Source: Geoglobus ahangari (lineage in GTDB: Archaea; Halobacteriota; Archaeoglobi; Archaeoglobales; Archaeoglobaceae). Taken from it: 64,000 nucleotides of DNA. The notes beneath the pieces are model-generated. The model searched no databases and was not told the origin of the DNA. It saw only the letters and a program-made list of their open reading frames with translations. The DNA lies in assembly GCF_001006045.1 (NCBI RefSeq), contig NZ_CP011267.1, forward strand, positions 806,001-870,000, in the 5' to 3' direction. A program made the translations under genes and the position numbers. Shown here piece after piece: positions 48,736-59,200 of the stretch (positions within the stretch are counted from its first letter, which is position 1; every line of letters starts with the position of its first letter).

Positions 48736-49172
48736 GCCGAACTCATGATTAGCTTGTAATCCTCCTCAGGAATCTCTCTCATCGCCTTGCCCATCAAATG
48801 CCCGCTCCACTTCTTCTTGTTGGTGATGAACTTCAGCTTGGGGATCAGTGGTTTGAATTCCACAGGTTTATCGAAGATCTTAACAGGCTTAAGTTTGATT
48901 CTCAGAGGGAAAGTTTCGTTTCCCATGCCTTTTGGAGATTTGAAAATCTTGCTTGAATCCCTGAAAACTTCGGAAAATGCCTCATAAACTGCAACAATTC
49001 TCGGTTCTTTGATTTTGTCTTTGATTCTTTCCTGTTTGAGATAGATGAGGAGTTTGTCTCCGGGTTTTACCTTTGCGATGGTGTTTCTGTGCCTCTCCGG
49101 CACTCCCCAGATGTTTTTCTCTTTTATAACCTTCCAGTTCTCTTCGTTGGTTATGCAGAGCCAGTAGGCCAT
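48732..49172 (-). CDS. EVE-domain protein
   Basis: 146 residues from ATG 49172. EVE pattern: [25 protein letters not shown] at the front, [14 protein letters not shown], and [16 protein letters not shown] domains belong to the PUA-like fold and bind modified cytosines or modified RNA; they are often part of modification-dependent restriction or toxin systems. TTATAATAA at 49195-49203 is about 27 bp upstream; the open frame before ATG 49172 lacks conserved residues. Confidence 0.83.
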   Translation of the reverse strand: MAYWLCITNEENWKVIKEKNIWGVPERHRNTIAKVKPGDKLLIYLKQERIKDKIKEPRIVAVYEAFSEVFRDSSKIFKSPKGMGNETFPLRIKLKPVKIFDKPVEFKPLIPKLKFITNKKKWSGHLMGKAMREIPEEDYKLIMSSA

Positions 49173-49439
49173 GTTGTATTTTTGTTTTGAGCTTTTATAA
49201 TAATTGCTCTTTCCAAAAGACAAAAAGTGTGCTACATCCATATAAATGTCCGGACAACACTACTTCCGGAGACATTTGGGAGATAATCTTTCAGTTTAGA
49301 GTACTTTGACGTTCCAAAACACCCATCTTGATATTTCTAATGGGATTTCTTTTCTATGGGTTTAAGTTTGTTTATCTTTTTATCTGTACACCCTCATCTA
49401 CCGTCCCGTTACCAAAAAATCGAAAATACTGTTTCCTGT
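49173..49439. other. 267-bp gap without a recognisable gene
   Basis: AT-rich gap between the nuclease-like gene of the defence operon and the EVE operon. It holds the EVE TATA element (49195-49203) and a pair of TCCGGA sequences about 49250-49275. No open frame of note and no RNA fold recognised by eye. Confidence 0.4.
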
Positions 49440-51341
49440 TTATGCGTCACAATCCAATTTAGTGTCAGCATTCTGCGATTCAAATATTTGTTTAACCAAC
49501 TTTACCCTATCTTTTGAGAAGAAACTAGAGTTTTCAATTTTCTTGTTAAATCCGTCTATTACTTTTATGCCCCGCTCCTCGAAAAATTTCGTCCTCTCAG
49601 CAGGTAATGGAAAATACGTTACAAGGATTGGGATGATAGAGCATTCAGGATATTCGCTTCTTAAGACCAATATTTTTCTACTTATTTGATTTAATGTCTT
49701 GATTATTTCATCTTTATGAACCGCTACCTTACATTCATAAAGATATATTTTATTGCCTTTTTTGGAAAAAACATCTATTTCCTCCTTATCTGCTATGTAG
49801 TTGTGTTTTACTTCCTCAAAATATTCTTGCTCCTGAACCCATTTGTACACCATTAGTTCGAAAAGAAGCCCCTTTACATTTTCCTGAAATTTTCTCCTTT
49901 CATTTTCTATTTGGTTTATATCGATGATAACACTTTTACCAAATGGACTTTCGGTAATAACTCTATCAAAAACGGATGATACAGACCTATCCTTAAGATA
50001 TTCTTTAAATAGGTTTATCTCAATTTCTACCTCCTCGACTTCAATAAGATCCTTTTCTCTGAATATATCGATATATCTCTTCGCTTGCCTGTATAGGTTT
50101 CCTCCAAATCCAGAATAGTCAGTAGCGCTATCAAAGAAAATTAGCCATCCGGAATAATCTGTAATTCCGATCGAACCATATGCTGGAATCAAAATCCCAT
50201 AACTATAACTGTTCATATTCCCTCCTTCAGGATGTCTAAAAATCCTGATGAGGACTTTGTCACGACCTAAGTTAACCAATCCAACCAAAACAGATAAAAA
50301 AGCTGGAACGCCGCTAAAAATCGATCCTGTAGAACTTAACACTTCTACACCATACCATAAAAGGTTATAATCTAACCACTTTTTAATGTCATCTACAGTT
50401 TTCCTTCTAAAGTAATCCGGCTCTCGCAAATTTTCTTTAGACAGTAAAGGTTTAAGAATTGACTTGCCAATAGCCTCAATTACTAGCAATGGCTCAAGAC
50501 CTAAAGCTAAACCAAGGCCATTCTCTAAAGGTCCTATAATTTCTTTACGTATTTTGTCAAAAAACGAATCCAAAATAAGCCATTCTTTATTCAATTTCCC
50601 AATGTCGCCTTCATGGCTTTCAAAATTTGTATTGGTGATTTTGTGAAGGTCTTTTATGCAAGATTTTCTGAAATCATTTTCTCCAAGCAGTTTAGACCAA
50701 AGATATTGAAGTGTAAGAACATACCCTTTAAAGACCAATTGGAGGTATTTAGGCGATAAGTTTGTCCCAATTGTTGCAGGCGAAATATAACCAAGTGGGA
50801 CCCCACTCCGTACATCATTTAAATATACAAAAGCATAAAATTTTGTTGCAATATTTAGGGCTAAATCCTTGTCTATTCCAATAGTTGGTTTAGCAAACCT
50901 GTATAGTTCCTCAAATAGTCTAATTAATGGATCTAAACTCGTAATGGATACTCTAATTTCATCCCAATTTTTAGCTTTCCTTAAACGCCTGGATAACAAC
51001 CATATGTTCTTGATGATCACAGTTTTTTCAGAAGTATTCGGTATATCTTCAATTGGTATTCCTTTAAATCTGGCTCTGAAAAAAATGAAATCTTCCTCAA
51101 GCCCCAAAGAATAGTCCAATTCTATTAGGTTAATTATAAGTCTAATTGTAGACACAACAAAGAATTTGTACCCTTCAGCAAGGATTCTGTCCATATTTTT
51201 GTTGTGGTGAGTTTTTAACCAACTTTCGAATTCAGATGTGTTAGTGGCTATCCTTAAAATGTTTAAAGCTGCCAATATATCATCAATAGGGTTCAACGAG
51301 CTTTTTTCAAGAGAATTATCACTTTCAGCTTCTCCCTTCAA
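49440..51341 (-). CDS. Large protein with C-terminal PD-(D/E)XK nuclease domain
   Basis: 633 residues, TTG start at 51341. The first 470 residues are helix-rich and not recognised; a hydrophobic patch near VPAFLSVLVGLVNL may touch a membrane or a partner. The last 150 residues fit a PD-(D/E)XK restriction-type nuclease: Glu495 in GLLFELMVYKWVQE, Asp523 in EEIDVF, and Glu536/Lys538 in YLYECKVAVH. It is the last gene of the helicase-methyltransferase-ATPase operon and is the likely DNA-cutting effector. AT-rich codon use, as in the whole island. Confidence 0.6.
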   Translation of the reverse strand: MKGEAESDNSLEKSSLNPIDDILAALNILRIATNTSEFESWLKTHHNKNMDRILAEGYKFFVVSTIRLIINLIELDYSLGLEEDFIFFRARFKGIPIEDIPNTSEKTVIIKNIWLLSRRLRKAKNWDEIRVSITSLDPLIRLFEELYRFAKPTIGIDKDLALNIATKFYAFVYLNDVRSGVPLGYISPATIGTNLSPKYLQLVFKGYVLTLQYLWSKLLGENDFRKSCIKDLHKITNTNFESHEGDIGKLNKEWLILDSFFDKIRKEIIGPLENGLGLALGLEPLLVIEAIGKSILKPLLSKENLREPDYFRRKTVDDIKKWLDYNLLWYGVEVLSSTGSIFSGVPAFLSVLVGLVNLGRDKVLIRIFRHPEGGNMNSYSYGILIPAYGSIGITDYSGWLIFFDSATDYSGFGGNLYRQAKRYIDIFREKDLIEVEEVEIEINLFKEYLKDRSVSSVFDRVITESPFGKSVIIDINQIENERRKFQENVKGLLFELMVYKWVQEQEYFEEVKHNYIADKEEIDVFSKKGNKIYLYECKVAVHKDEIIKTLNQISRKILVLRSEYPECSIIPILVTYFPLPAERTKFFEERGIKVIDGFNKKIENSSFFSKDRVKLVKQIFESQNADTKLDCDA

Positions 51342-51427
51342 TCACCCTCACCCACTCATGCTGTTTAATTTTCTCAATCAGCCCCATTATTTCCTCATCA
51401 GCCCTAATCTCCCCGACAACTTCTTTT
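51325..51427 (-). other. Coding-like remnant after the AAA gene, possible frameshifted C-terminus
   Basis: In the frame one base off from the AAA ATPase gene, the sequence reads PIKEVVGEIRADEEIMGL then IEKIKQHEWVRVIEGRS before a TGA at 51325-51327. It looks like real protein (charged amphipathic helix). The AAA gene ends at 51426 next to a run of six A on the coding strand (51441-51446); adding one A would join the two frames and lengthen the ATPase by about 35 residues. Confidence 0.4.
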
Positions 51428-52832
51428 ATCGGTTTAATTCTTTTTTAATTTTTATTCCCAACTTTTCAACAACACCTATAGCAAATTCTACCTCTCGTAG
51501 ATATTTTGGTCTTGGATCGTAATGCACAGATGGATTTAACAAAATGGATCGATAAGTTTCTACTCTCTTAATCAGTGTTTTCGCCCGATTCAATTGTGCT
51601 TTTACTTCATTCCAGATGTCACTTATATTTGATGATTCATAAGGAACTTTTAATTTTTTCTTTTTTGCAAAATTTTTTACAATTCTTTCGAATTCAAGCC
51701 TTACATAGAGCGCTGCTGCTGGAATATCTCCTTTATTAAGATGTTGTTTTGCTTTATCTAAATAATCTTGCTGTTCAACACCGACGATAAATGGAAGATC
51801 TGTGCTATCTGTTTTTCTTACAACGAGCCTTAAAAATTCCCATTTGCTCCCGTCTAAATACTGTTTCATTAGATTAAACCAATTTTCATCAAAAGTAGTT
51901 ATAACAATCTGATACTCGTCTTCAAAATCTTCTCGAAGTATGTCCAGCAATGGGATTCTTAGATTCATGTCCAATCCTATGACAACATCGTCCAGCAAGA
52001 GCATCTTGTATTTAGAAACATTAAATCTCTTGTAGTATGCCAAAAAGAGCCCCAACGATATCGCATTCAGTCTGCCTTCATTTAGGTACGTCAAAATATC
52101 GCTTACATCCTTACTATTCCATTTAACGTTGAAATTGAGCTTGCCAAGTTCTTCAATTGAGCATTCAATTTCTATATTGTCTCCTGTTAATCTTCGAACA
52201 TAATTATTCCATATTTCATGTATTTCAGCGAAAATTTTGTTGATTTCACTCTTAATTGATTCTTCTTTGTCTAATATTCTCTTTTTGGCTCTGGGACTTT
52301 TTTCTTTTAACTCTTCCAGTTCTTGAAGTTCTTCAATTAATGTTTTTTCACCTCTTGGCGGGATAAGGTAGTGGGCCATTACATTCTTAACAAAAAGTTC
52401 ATAAAAGTCTTCAGGAGTGCTCAAATCGTAGATTTTCATAAGTTGTCTATAACTCAAAATGCTTGTAGATCTCGAAAGCGCATCAAGAAAAGTCTTTTCA
52501 TCAGAATCATAGCTATCCGGATCTGTAACAATAACTGATCTTTCATTTCCTTTATCGTCAACCTTCTTTTTAAGTTTAGTCTTTAACGATATGGTTTTTC
52601 CGTCAGTTGTTTCAATAGAGATTTCTACTGGCTCTTTAGTGAACACATTTTCATAACTTTCCAATTCTATTTCGCTTGATGCCGAGTCAAAAGGGAGTTT
52701 TAACGCTTCTACCAGCGAAGTCTTCCCGGAACCATTTTCGCCATAAACGACAAGATTCTTCCCTCTGAGATTGATCTCTATTTCATTTGCAAATCCTTTG
52801 AAGTTATTTAACCTCAAAGTCTTTATTTTCAT
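51426..52832 (-). CDS. Rad50/RecF-like AAA ATPase of the defence operon
   Basis: 468 residues. Walker A VVYGENGSGKTSL (29-41), preceded by the typical IKTLRLNNFKGFANEIEINL. A short coiled-coil insert (KSPRAKKRILDKEESI) takes the place of the long arms of Rad50. Then the ABC-like half: YLNEGRLNAISLGLFLAYYKR signature and Walker B KMLLLDDVVIGLD. The C-terminal 100 residues (ALYVRLEFERIVKNF, LLNPSVHYD) are shared in style with other defence-associated ATPases. GGAGGGTAAAG precedes the ATG. Two bases from the methyltransferase stop: same operon. Confidence 0.75.
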   Translation of the reverse strand: MKIKTLRLNNFKGFANEIEINLRGKNLVVYGENGSGKTSLVEALKLPFDSASSEIELESYENVFTKEPVEISIETTDGKTISLKTKLKKKVDDKGNERSVIVTDPDSYDSDEKTFLDALSRSTSILSYRQLMKIYDLSTPEDFYELFVKNVMAHYLIPPRGEKTLIEELQELEELKEKSPRAKKRILDKEESIKSEINKIFAEIHEIWNNYVRRLTGDNIEIECSIEELGKLNFNVKWNSKDVSDILTYLNEGRLNAISLGLFLAYYKRFNVSKYKMLLLDDVVIGLDMNLRIPLLDILREDFEDEYQIVITTFDENWFNLMKQYLDGSKWEFLRLVVRKTDSTDLPFIVGVEQQDYLDKAKQHLNKGDIPAAALYVRLEFERIVKNFAKKKKLKVPYESSNISDIWNEVKAQLNRAKTLIKRVETYRSILLNPSVHYDPRPKYLREVEFAIGVVEKLGIKIKKELNR

Positions 52833-52834
52833 CT

Positions 52835-55800
52835 TTACCCTCCAAGGGAGGTGTAGATCTGCTTAATCCAGGGGTGTAATTTCATCAAGTAGAGGTTCTC
52901 GTTTAGCTCTTTGTCCTTTTCAAGAGTGTTGAAGACTTCTTTTATTTCATTAAGTGTTTTTTCGATTTTGTTTTTATCCTCTTCAAGCAAGTTGTCAGGC
53001 AACTCGATATCTCTTAGCTTATCTTTAACAAGAGGCTTAATCGGAATCTTGACGACATCTCCGAGATACAGCTCGTAAACGAGGCAGTCTATCAGGTTGT
53101 CAAAGTAATCGATGATATACTGAAAGTGCCTGTCATCTTTTGCGAAATAGTTGTAATACTGCTTCAGGAAAAGCATGTATTTTGCGAGGATTATGAATGG
53201 TTTCTGGTCTTCCAGTGGGATTCTTGGGATTGGGAGTGCTTCAACTTCGTAATTGTTTACGCGATTCTGAAATGAAAACAACTCAAACCTCCAATTTAAG
53301 ATCTTAGAATTTAATAGTGCAATCAAATAGAACTTGTAAATATTTTTATCTTTAAGAATTATGAATTTTACATTATTTGTTATCACGTATCCTGGTTTAA
53401 GAATTGCAAATCTCAATCTCGGTTTTGAAGCTTTGTTTATTGTATTTCGCCCAATAATTCTCTCAAATTTAATATTCTCTTTAGCTTCAGGCTTCTTTCT
53501 GAAAAACTCCTCTTTGTTCTTTATCCACCTCGGCTTTGGTCCATTTGGATCCAGATTCACGAAATACCTGTCGAGGTGAATCCCCTTAATCAGCAAATCA
53601 TCTCCTGGCTCGTCGCTCATGAACTCTTTGTCGAAAGTTTCATCTAAATGTCCTACTCCAACATCACCTATCGGTGGATTATTCTCATCGCCCTTAAACG
53701 GTGGATATTTCGAGATGTGTTTTAGAATCTCCCACTCGATCTTGGGATTCGTGAACAGCGGGATTCTGTATTCATCTCCAGTTAACGCTTTCAGATCGTC
53801 CCTTGAGATGTTAACAAAATCAGAAAGAGTGGCTACCATATCCCTGTTTTCGATATTCGTTCTCAGCATGAACTCGTAATCTTGGTCAGCAATTTCTTTC
53901 TTGTAAACGAGAATCGTAACTGCCTGCGTAATTCCCTCAAAGACTCTCGCCCTTTCCGGAAACTCCAGTATTTTCTTAACCATTGCTTTCTCAAAGAACA
54001 GCTTCCTGAGTTCTTTTGAATCGTTCTCTCCAAGGAAAGATGACGGAAATATCATTGAGAAGTATCCGCCTTTACTGACAAGGAAGTAGGATCTTTCGAG
54101 GAACAGCTTGTATTGGTTCAAGTTTCCTACCTGATAACTGTAAAGCTTTCCATAGATTTTCGACATGAAGTCCTTTTCTTTTTTATCTTCTATGATCTGT
54201 TTTAATCTCCCATACGGAGGATTTCCGATTACTACATCGAATCCCTTCTTCTCTAAAAACACTTCTGGAAACTCGAAAACCCAGTGAAACATCTTTCTTT
54301 CCCAAGGGATGTCCTTCAATTTTTTTAGTTTGTCCAGATCAATCCCATACTCCTCAGCAAACTTCTCATCCAGCTTCCTGTTGAACAGCTTCGTTATTTC
54401 TCTCAGCAGATTGTTCAGCTTGACCGCATACTTCGAATTGAGTGAGGCAACCAAAACTCTGATGATCTTCTCTTTTGTCTTAAGAACTTTCTCAAACTCA
54501 CTCCACTTGATTTTCTTTGATGCGAGAATGCGGTTCATCTCCTCGACTTCTCTGACCAGATCACCTTCAATCCTGAGAGATCTGGCAATTGCTGGCAGAT
54601 ACTCCTTCAACTCATCATCAACCTTAATCATTTCCCGAATGTATTGAATTTCATGGTCTTCAAAGTTGAAATCGAGGGTTACCTGCGTAGTCTCTTTTCG
54701 TCCTCTCGGAACGTCCACATAGCCGATGAGCGAATTTCCTTCCCTTAAATTGAAGTGAACATTTGGGAATCTGATGAAAACGCCGGCACTGACGTTGAAG
54801 TGCCTTGCTAGTGTCAGGAATAATCTTGCTCTCGCAACCTTTAATGCCGAAGGGTTGATATCAACACCATATATGTTCCTTGAGAGGATTATGAAGAACT
54901 TCACATAAACCTCAAACAGCCCCTCCTTCTCAGGAATCTCAAGCAAATTCAGTGGCTTAATTTTTCCATCCTCATCCGCAACAAGGATTTCAAGTTTTTC
55001 AATTCCAACCTCTTTTGCTCTATCTCTCAGTTTCCTATAAATATCAACAAGCACATTTATTGCACTCTCAAGGAAGTGAGCTGAGCCAACAGCGGGGTCG
55101 AGAATCTTGATGTTCTGCAGCAGATTAAAAAGAGTCGTCAGCCCTTCCTTGTCTCCTGCATTAATCAGCTCGTCTATGCTCCCGTAATCTTTCCCAAATT
55201 CCTCGTTTATTCTGTCAACCAGATAGGGCTCAATTGTGTTCTTGCAGATATATGACGTAATTTCTTCAGGAGTGTAATATGCCCCAGTCTTTTTCCTTTT
55301 ATCTTCAGTCATCAGTTTCTCGTAAAGAGAGCCAAGAACATATTCATCAATGTCTCCATCAACCCAGTCCCTGCTTTCAAAGAGATTCAGCAAGGGAATG
55401 TCAAAATCAATATCATCTTCAGATATTGTTCTCCTTCTACCTTTAGGTGTGAGATTCACCAGCTTCTCAGTAACACCCTCTTGGTAGAAGCACTTGTCAG
55501 GGATGGCTATAACTGGATTATCTTCACCATTCAGAAATACTGCTGGTCCAATAACGACGCATTTGCCTATACTCTCATCCTCAACATAAGGTTCATCAGA
55601 GTACCCACTTATCTGCTTGAAGAAGTGCCTGAGAAAAGCATAGTAGCTTTCAAATCCTCCAAAAAGCTTTTTTTGCTTCAAATCCATGAATTTTGTTATG
55701 AAATATCTCTTATCTCTATTAAAGAAGCCTTTCTCCTGCAGATACCATAATGTGAGCATCTGCATCATGAAATTGTCCACAAACTCCTTCCTTTTCGCCT

Positions 55801-56272
55801 CTTCAGAAATTCCATTGATGTTGTCGAGTAAAAACTCTTTGCTCTTCTTGTAAAGGACATAAAACTCCTCAATAACATCAGATCTGCTGAATAGAGCAGA
55901 GAAGTTCTCGCTCTTTGGTTCTTCAAGGACTTTTCTGAGTTTTTTAAGGAAAAGTTCATTTAGCTTGGAAATCGTTTTCCTGATCTGTTTGTTCGTTCTG
56001 TAGTCCTTGATGTATATCTCGTGATCTTTATAGATTATTATCCCAATTCTCCCGGCATAACCGCTAACAGGTGGTTTGTAATTGGAAAGAAGCGAGAATT
56101 CTTCCTTAGTATTCACATTCGCATACAAAAACCCCTCAAACAGGTTGATGTCTTCATCCTTATCAAAAACGTAGAGCGGATACGTTTTTTCGCCCACTGT
56201 TACTTCATCCATCTCAAATTTGCTGAGTTTCTTTTCAATCTCTTTTCTCAGCTCTTCCACCTTACTGGGCAT
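52835..56272 (-). CDS. Eco57I/PglX-type N6-adenine DNA methyltransferase
   Basis: 1145 residues. About 330 residues of unknown helical sequence come first. Then GAYYTPEEITSYICKNTIEP, SAM motif I LDPAVGSAHFLES (near 391), NIYGVDINPSALKVARARL, and catalytic motif IV VIGNPPYG (near 682). The last 400 residues resemble a TaqI-like target-recognition region (RIPLFTNPK, FKGIH-type LLIKGIHLDRYF, ILKPGYVITNN, LNSKILNWRF, PIPRIPLEDQ). No nuclease motif found in the protein, so cutting would come from a partner. Overlaps the helicase gene by 11 bp. Size and form resemble PglX of BREX and DrmMI of DISARM. Confidence 0.8.
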   Translation of the reverse strand: MPSKVEELRKEIEKKLSKFEMDEVTVGEKTYPLYVFDKDEDINLFEGFLYANVNTKEEFSLLSNYKPPVSGYAGRIGIIIYKDHEIYIKDYRTNKQIRKTISKLNELFLKKLRKVLEEPKSENFSALFSRSDVIEEFYVLYKKSKEFLLDNINGISEEAKRKEFVDNFMMQMLTLWYLQEKGFFNRDKRYFITKFMDLKQKKLFGGFESYYAFLRHFFKQISGYSDEPYVEDESIGKCVVIGPAVFLNGEDNPVIAIPDKCFYQEGVTEKLVNLTPKGRRRTISEDDIDFDIPLLNLFESRDWVDGDIDEYVLGSLYEKLMTEDKRKKTGAYYTPEEITSYICKNTIEPYLVDRINEEFGKDYGSIDELINAGDKEGLTTLFNLLQNIKILDPAVGSAHFLESAINVLVDIYRKLRDRAKEVGIEKLEILVADEDGKIKPLNLLEIPEKEGLFEVYVKFFIILSRNIYGVDINPSALKVARARLFLTLARHFNVSAGVFIRFPNVHFNLREGNSLIGYVDVPRGRKETTQVTLDFNFEDHEIQYIREMIKVDDELKEYLPAIARSLRIEGDLVREVEEMNRILASKKIKWSEFEKVLKTKEKIIRVLVASLNSKYAVKLNNLLREITKLFNRKLDEKFAEEYGIDLDKLKKLKDIPWERKMFHWVFEFPEVFLEKKGFDVVIGNPPYGRLKQIIEDKKEKDFMSKIYGKLYSYQVGNLNQYKLFLERSYFLVSKGGYFSMIFPSSFLGENDSKELRKLFFEKAMVKKILEFPERARVFEGITQAVTILVYKKEIADQDYEFMLRTNIENRDMVATLSDFVNISRDDLKALTGDEYRIPLFTNPKIEWEILKHISKYPPFKGDENNPPIGDVGVGHLDETFDKEFMSDEPGDDLLIKGIHLDRYFVNLDPNGPKPRWIKNKEEFFRKKPEAKENIKFERIIGRNTINKASKPRLRFAILKPGYVITNNVKFIILKDKNIYKFYLIALLNSKILNWRFELFSFQNRVNNYEVEALPIPRIPLEDQKPFIILAKYMLFLKQYYNYFAKDDRHFQYIIDYFDNLIDCLVYELYLGDVVKIPIKPLVKDKLRDIELPDNLLEEDKNKIEKTLNEIKEVFNTLEKDKELNENLYLMKLHPWIKQIYTSLGG

Positions 56273-59200
56273 AGAACCACCCTATGTGCTTTTTCTCAAC
56301 TTTCAGAGAGGGTACTCGAGATAGATTCCACTGGAGGAAACGGCTGTAAAGTGTATCCACAACACCTTTAAGGTTCAGGATTTTCACGTTATTGTTTTTG
56401 TCCACTTCAATTAGCTTATTTTCAACGAGCAACGATTTAATGGGGCTTGAATATTGTCGATAATCAAGTAGTTTTAGCGTATTGACCACTGACTTGTAGT
56501 TTTCGAGTCCTCTGCCTTTTTCTTTCTCACTTATAAGGGCATTATAAAGACCGTATAGAAATCCCTTTTGATCAGGCTGATAATCTCTCTTCAATTTTTC
56601 AACAACTTTCTCAGCCTGTTTATCTATTTCCTTCAGTTTTTCAGCACTCTCATCAAGCTTGAACGGTGTAATTTTTCTACCTCTCACGAGTTCGAGGAGT
56701 GCTAAAGGAGATTCCTGCTTTATGCCCTCTTTACCAATGCTTATGATTTTCCTGTCAATCCTGAAATCTCCACGGTAAAATTCGTAGATGCTGAAAATCT
56801 TTCCATTTCCGGACTGGATATAGGTATAATAGGGTCCATCTCCCAGATTTTTAACCTCTTCAAAATCTTTATCCGTATATCCAAGCTCATACTGGATGAT
56901 GTTCCAGAGCTTGTATTCATCCACCTGCTCCTGAGGAATGCCGCCTTCGACAACATCCTTGAATTCATCAGAAATGCCAAATTCCTCTAAATCTGTCATT
57001 GAAAGCTCTGACAGGCTTTTAATTCTCTCTCCAAATGTCTCAACACTTATATCTTCCTCTTGACTGAGAATCTTCGACTCCTTTCCGACTACAAGAGTTA
57101 TGTCCTCTATTTTCTGTTTAAGCTTGCTTAAAATTCCAACAATGATCTCAATCTCCCTCGAAGGAGTGAAGTTGAGAACGTAGACATCCTTGTCATTTCC
57201 GATTCTGTTAACTCTACCAACTCTCTGAACTATTATCATTGGGTTCCAAGGCAGGTCAAAATTGACTACTGCATCGGCATCCTGCAGATTAACTCCCTCG
57301 CTTAATGCGTCAGTGGAAATCAGTATCTCAATCTCGCCATATCTCCTCACTTCTTCATCGCCTGAATTTGCTTTGGGAGCGAATCTCTTTATGTAGTTCA
57401 TTTTGGTTTCGGTGTCTGTGTCTCCGGTGACAAGCCCTATTTTAATCCTATCTGCCTTATCCTTGAGCCATGGGTGCAGATCTATTTCCCGTTCAATCCA
57501 TTCTCTTAAATTGTGGTACAGGTAGTAGGCGGTATCCTTGTACTGGGTGAAGATGATGAATTTCTTCTTGTAGAGGTTTTCCTCAATACCGAGCTTTTCC
57601 GACATGTATTTCGGTTTAACCATGAGCTGTTTCAGAGCCTCAAGCTTTGGATCGTTCTCGTAAACGTAAATTCTGGTATCGATGATTTCATCTTCGTCCT
57701 TTGGGACTGTTCCGAGAACTTTGAAATCGCCGTTCTCCCCAACCTTGAGGGCATCGAGGGCGTCAAATATCTCATCCATTAGCTTCAAATCCTGCTCCAT
57801 GTTGTGAAGCGCAATCTTCAGGCCTACTTTGACTTTTTCAACACCGGAATATCCTTCAAGGTTGTAGTTCTCAACATATTCTACCAGAAGTTTAACGACC
57901 TTATCGAACCAGCTCTCCTCTTCCTGAGCTTCTGCTTCAAATTCTTCTGCAACATCCTCCAATTCCTTATTTATCTTCGCCTCTTCAACGGCCTTAACGA
58001 TTAAATTCCTGAGATCATCCAGACTTGTTATTCTCTCTACAGATTTTTTGAATAATGTGTAAAACACCTTTTCCTTCTCGTATATTTTTCTCAATGTGGT
58101 TTCGAATGGAAATACTCCGCTCTCAAGTCTCTTGCCCAGTAAAAGCTTGAATAAATCAGATATTTCAATTATCTTATATTCTTCCTCCTCATCATCTGCA
58201 AACACAATATATCTGACTCCATAAAGCTTTGTATGTTCGAAATTTATCCTATCGATGTTTCGTGAAATTTTTCTCACCAACTCATTGAATTTGGGTGTAT
58301 AGAAGGGGGAGTAGTCTATACTGTATGGTTTGGGATCCTTGAAAACTATGTTTAGGCCCCTGAACTGCTCGGTTATGTATTTCCTTGTCCTTAGGATCAT
58401 AACTTCGTCCAGAACCTTTCTTTTAATCTCCGCAGCCTTCTCCTTGAGTTTCTTCTTTATCCCCTCATCGTCTGTTTTTTCATATTCTTTTTTCAATTTC
58501 TTGTATTCTCTGATTAGATCAGGCACTGATACGCTATATTTGTTATTCTGGAAACTCTGGAAAGTATCATCCGTAAACAGCCTGATCAGATTATACAGGT
58601 CATCTATGGTATTGTTGAGAGGCGTAGCCGTTAGAAGCAAGAATTTGTTCGAGAAGCCATTTGATTTCTTCTGCAACGCTCTTACAGCTTTCCATCTGTT
58701 TGTGTTTTTATTTCTATATTTGTGAGCTTCATCTATCACAAATAAGTCATACTCTTCCCGCATCTTTAGCAATTCCTCGTCAATTTCGCCCTTCTTTAAA
58801 TCAGCCTTGTATCTCTGGAAAAGCCCCAAAGACAGGAAAGCAATTTTGCCGATGAGTTTTGTTCCGCTCTCATCATATATCTCGTAGATTTTGTGATTGT
58901 AACTCCCCTTAACGAGCTTCTTGAACATATTTTGCAGGAAATATTCCGAATTGACTCTGACAAGCTCCCCTCTCTCGAGCTTCTCCATCATTCTTTCATC
59001 TGCCCGTCCAACAAGCAAATCTTCCCACTGGGATATCAAGGACGGAGGAAGAATCAGCATAACTGCCGGATACTCTTTATCTGACGGTTTCCAGTGAGGA
59101 TACTTTCCAACCAAAAATTCCTGAATTATTGCAGATGCCATGAAACTTTTACCCAACCCGACAGAGTCGGCAAGAATTACTCCATCATAATGATTCAGGA

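Noticed and set aside
49250-49280. Hairpin around the two TCCGGA sites
   Set aside because: The palindromes are only 6 bp each and the wider pairing is imperfect; not enough to call a feature.
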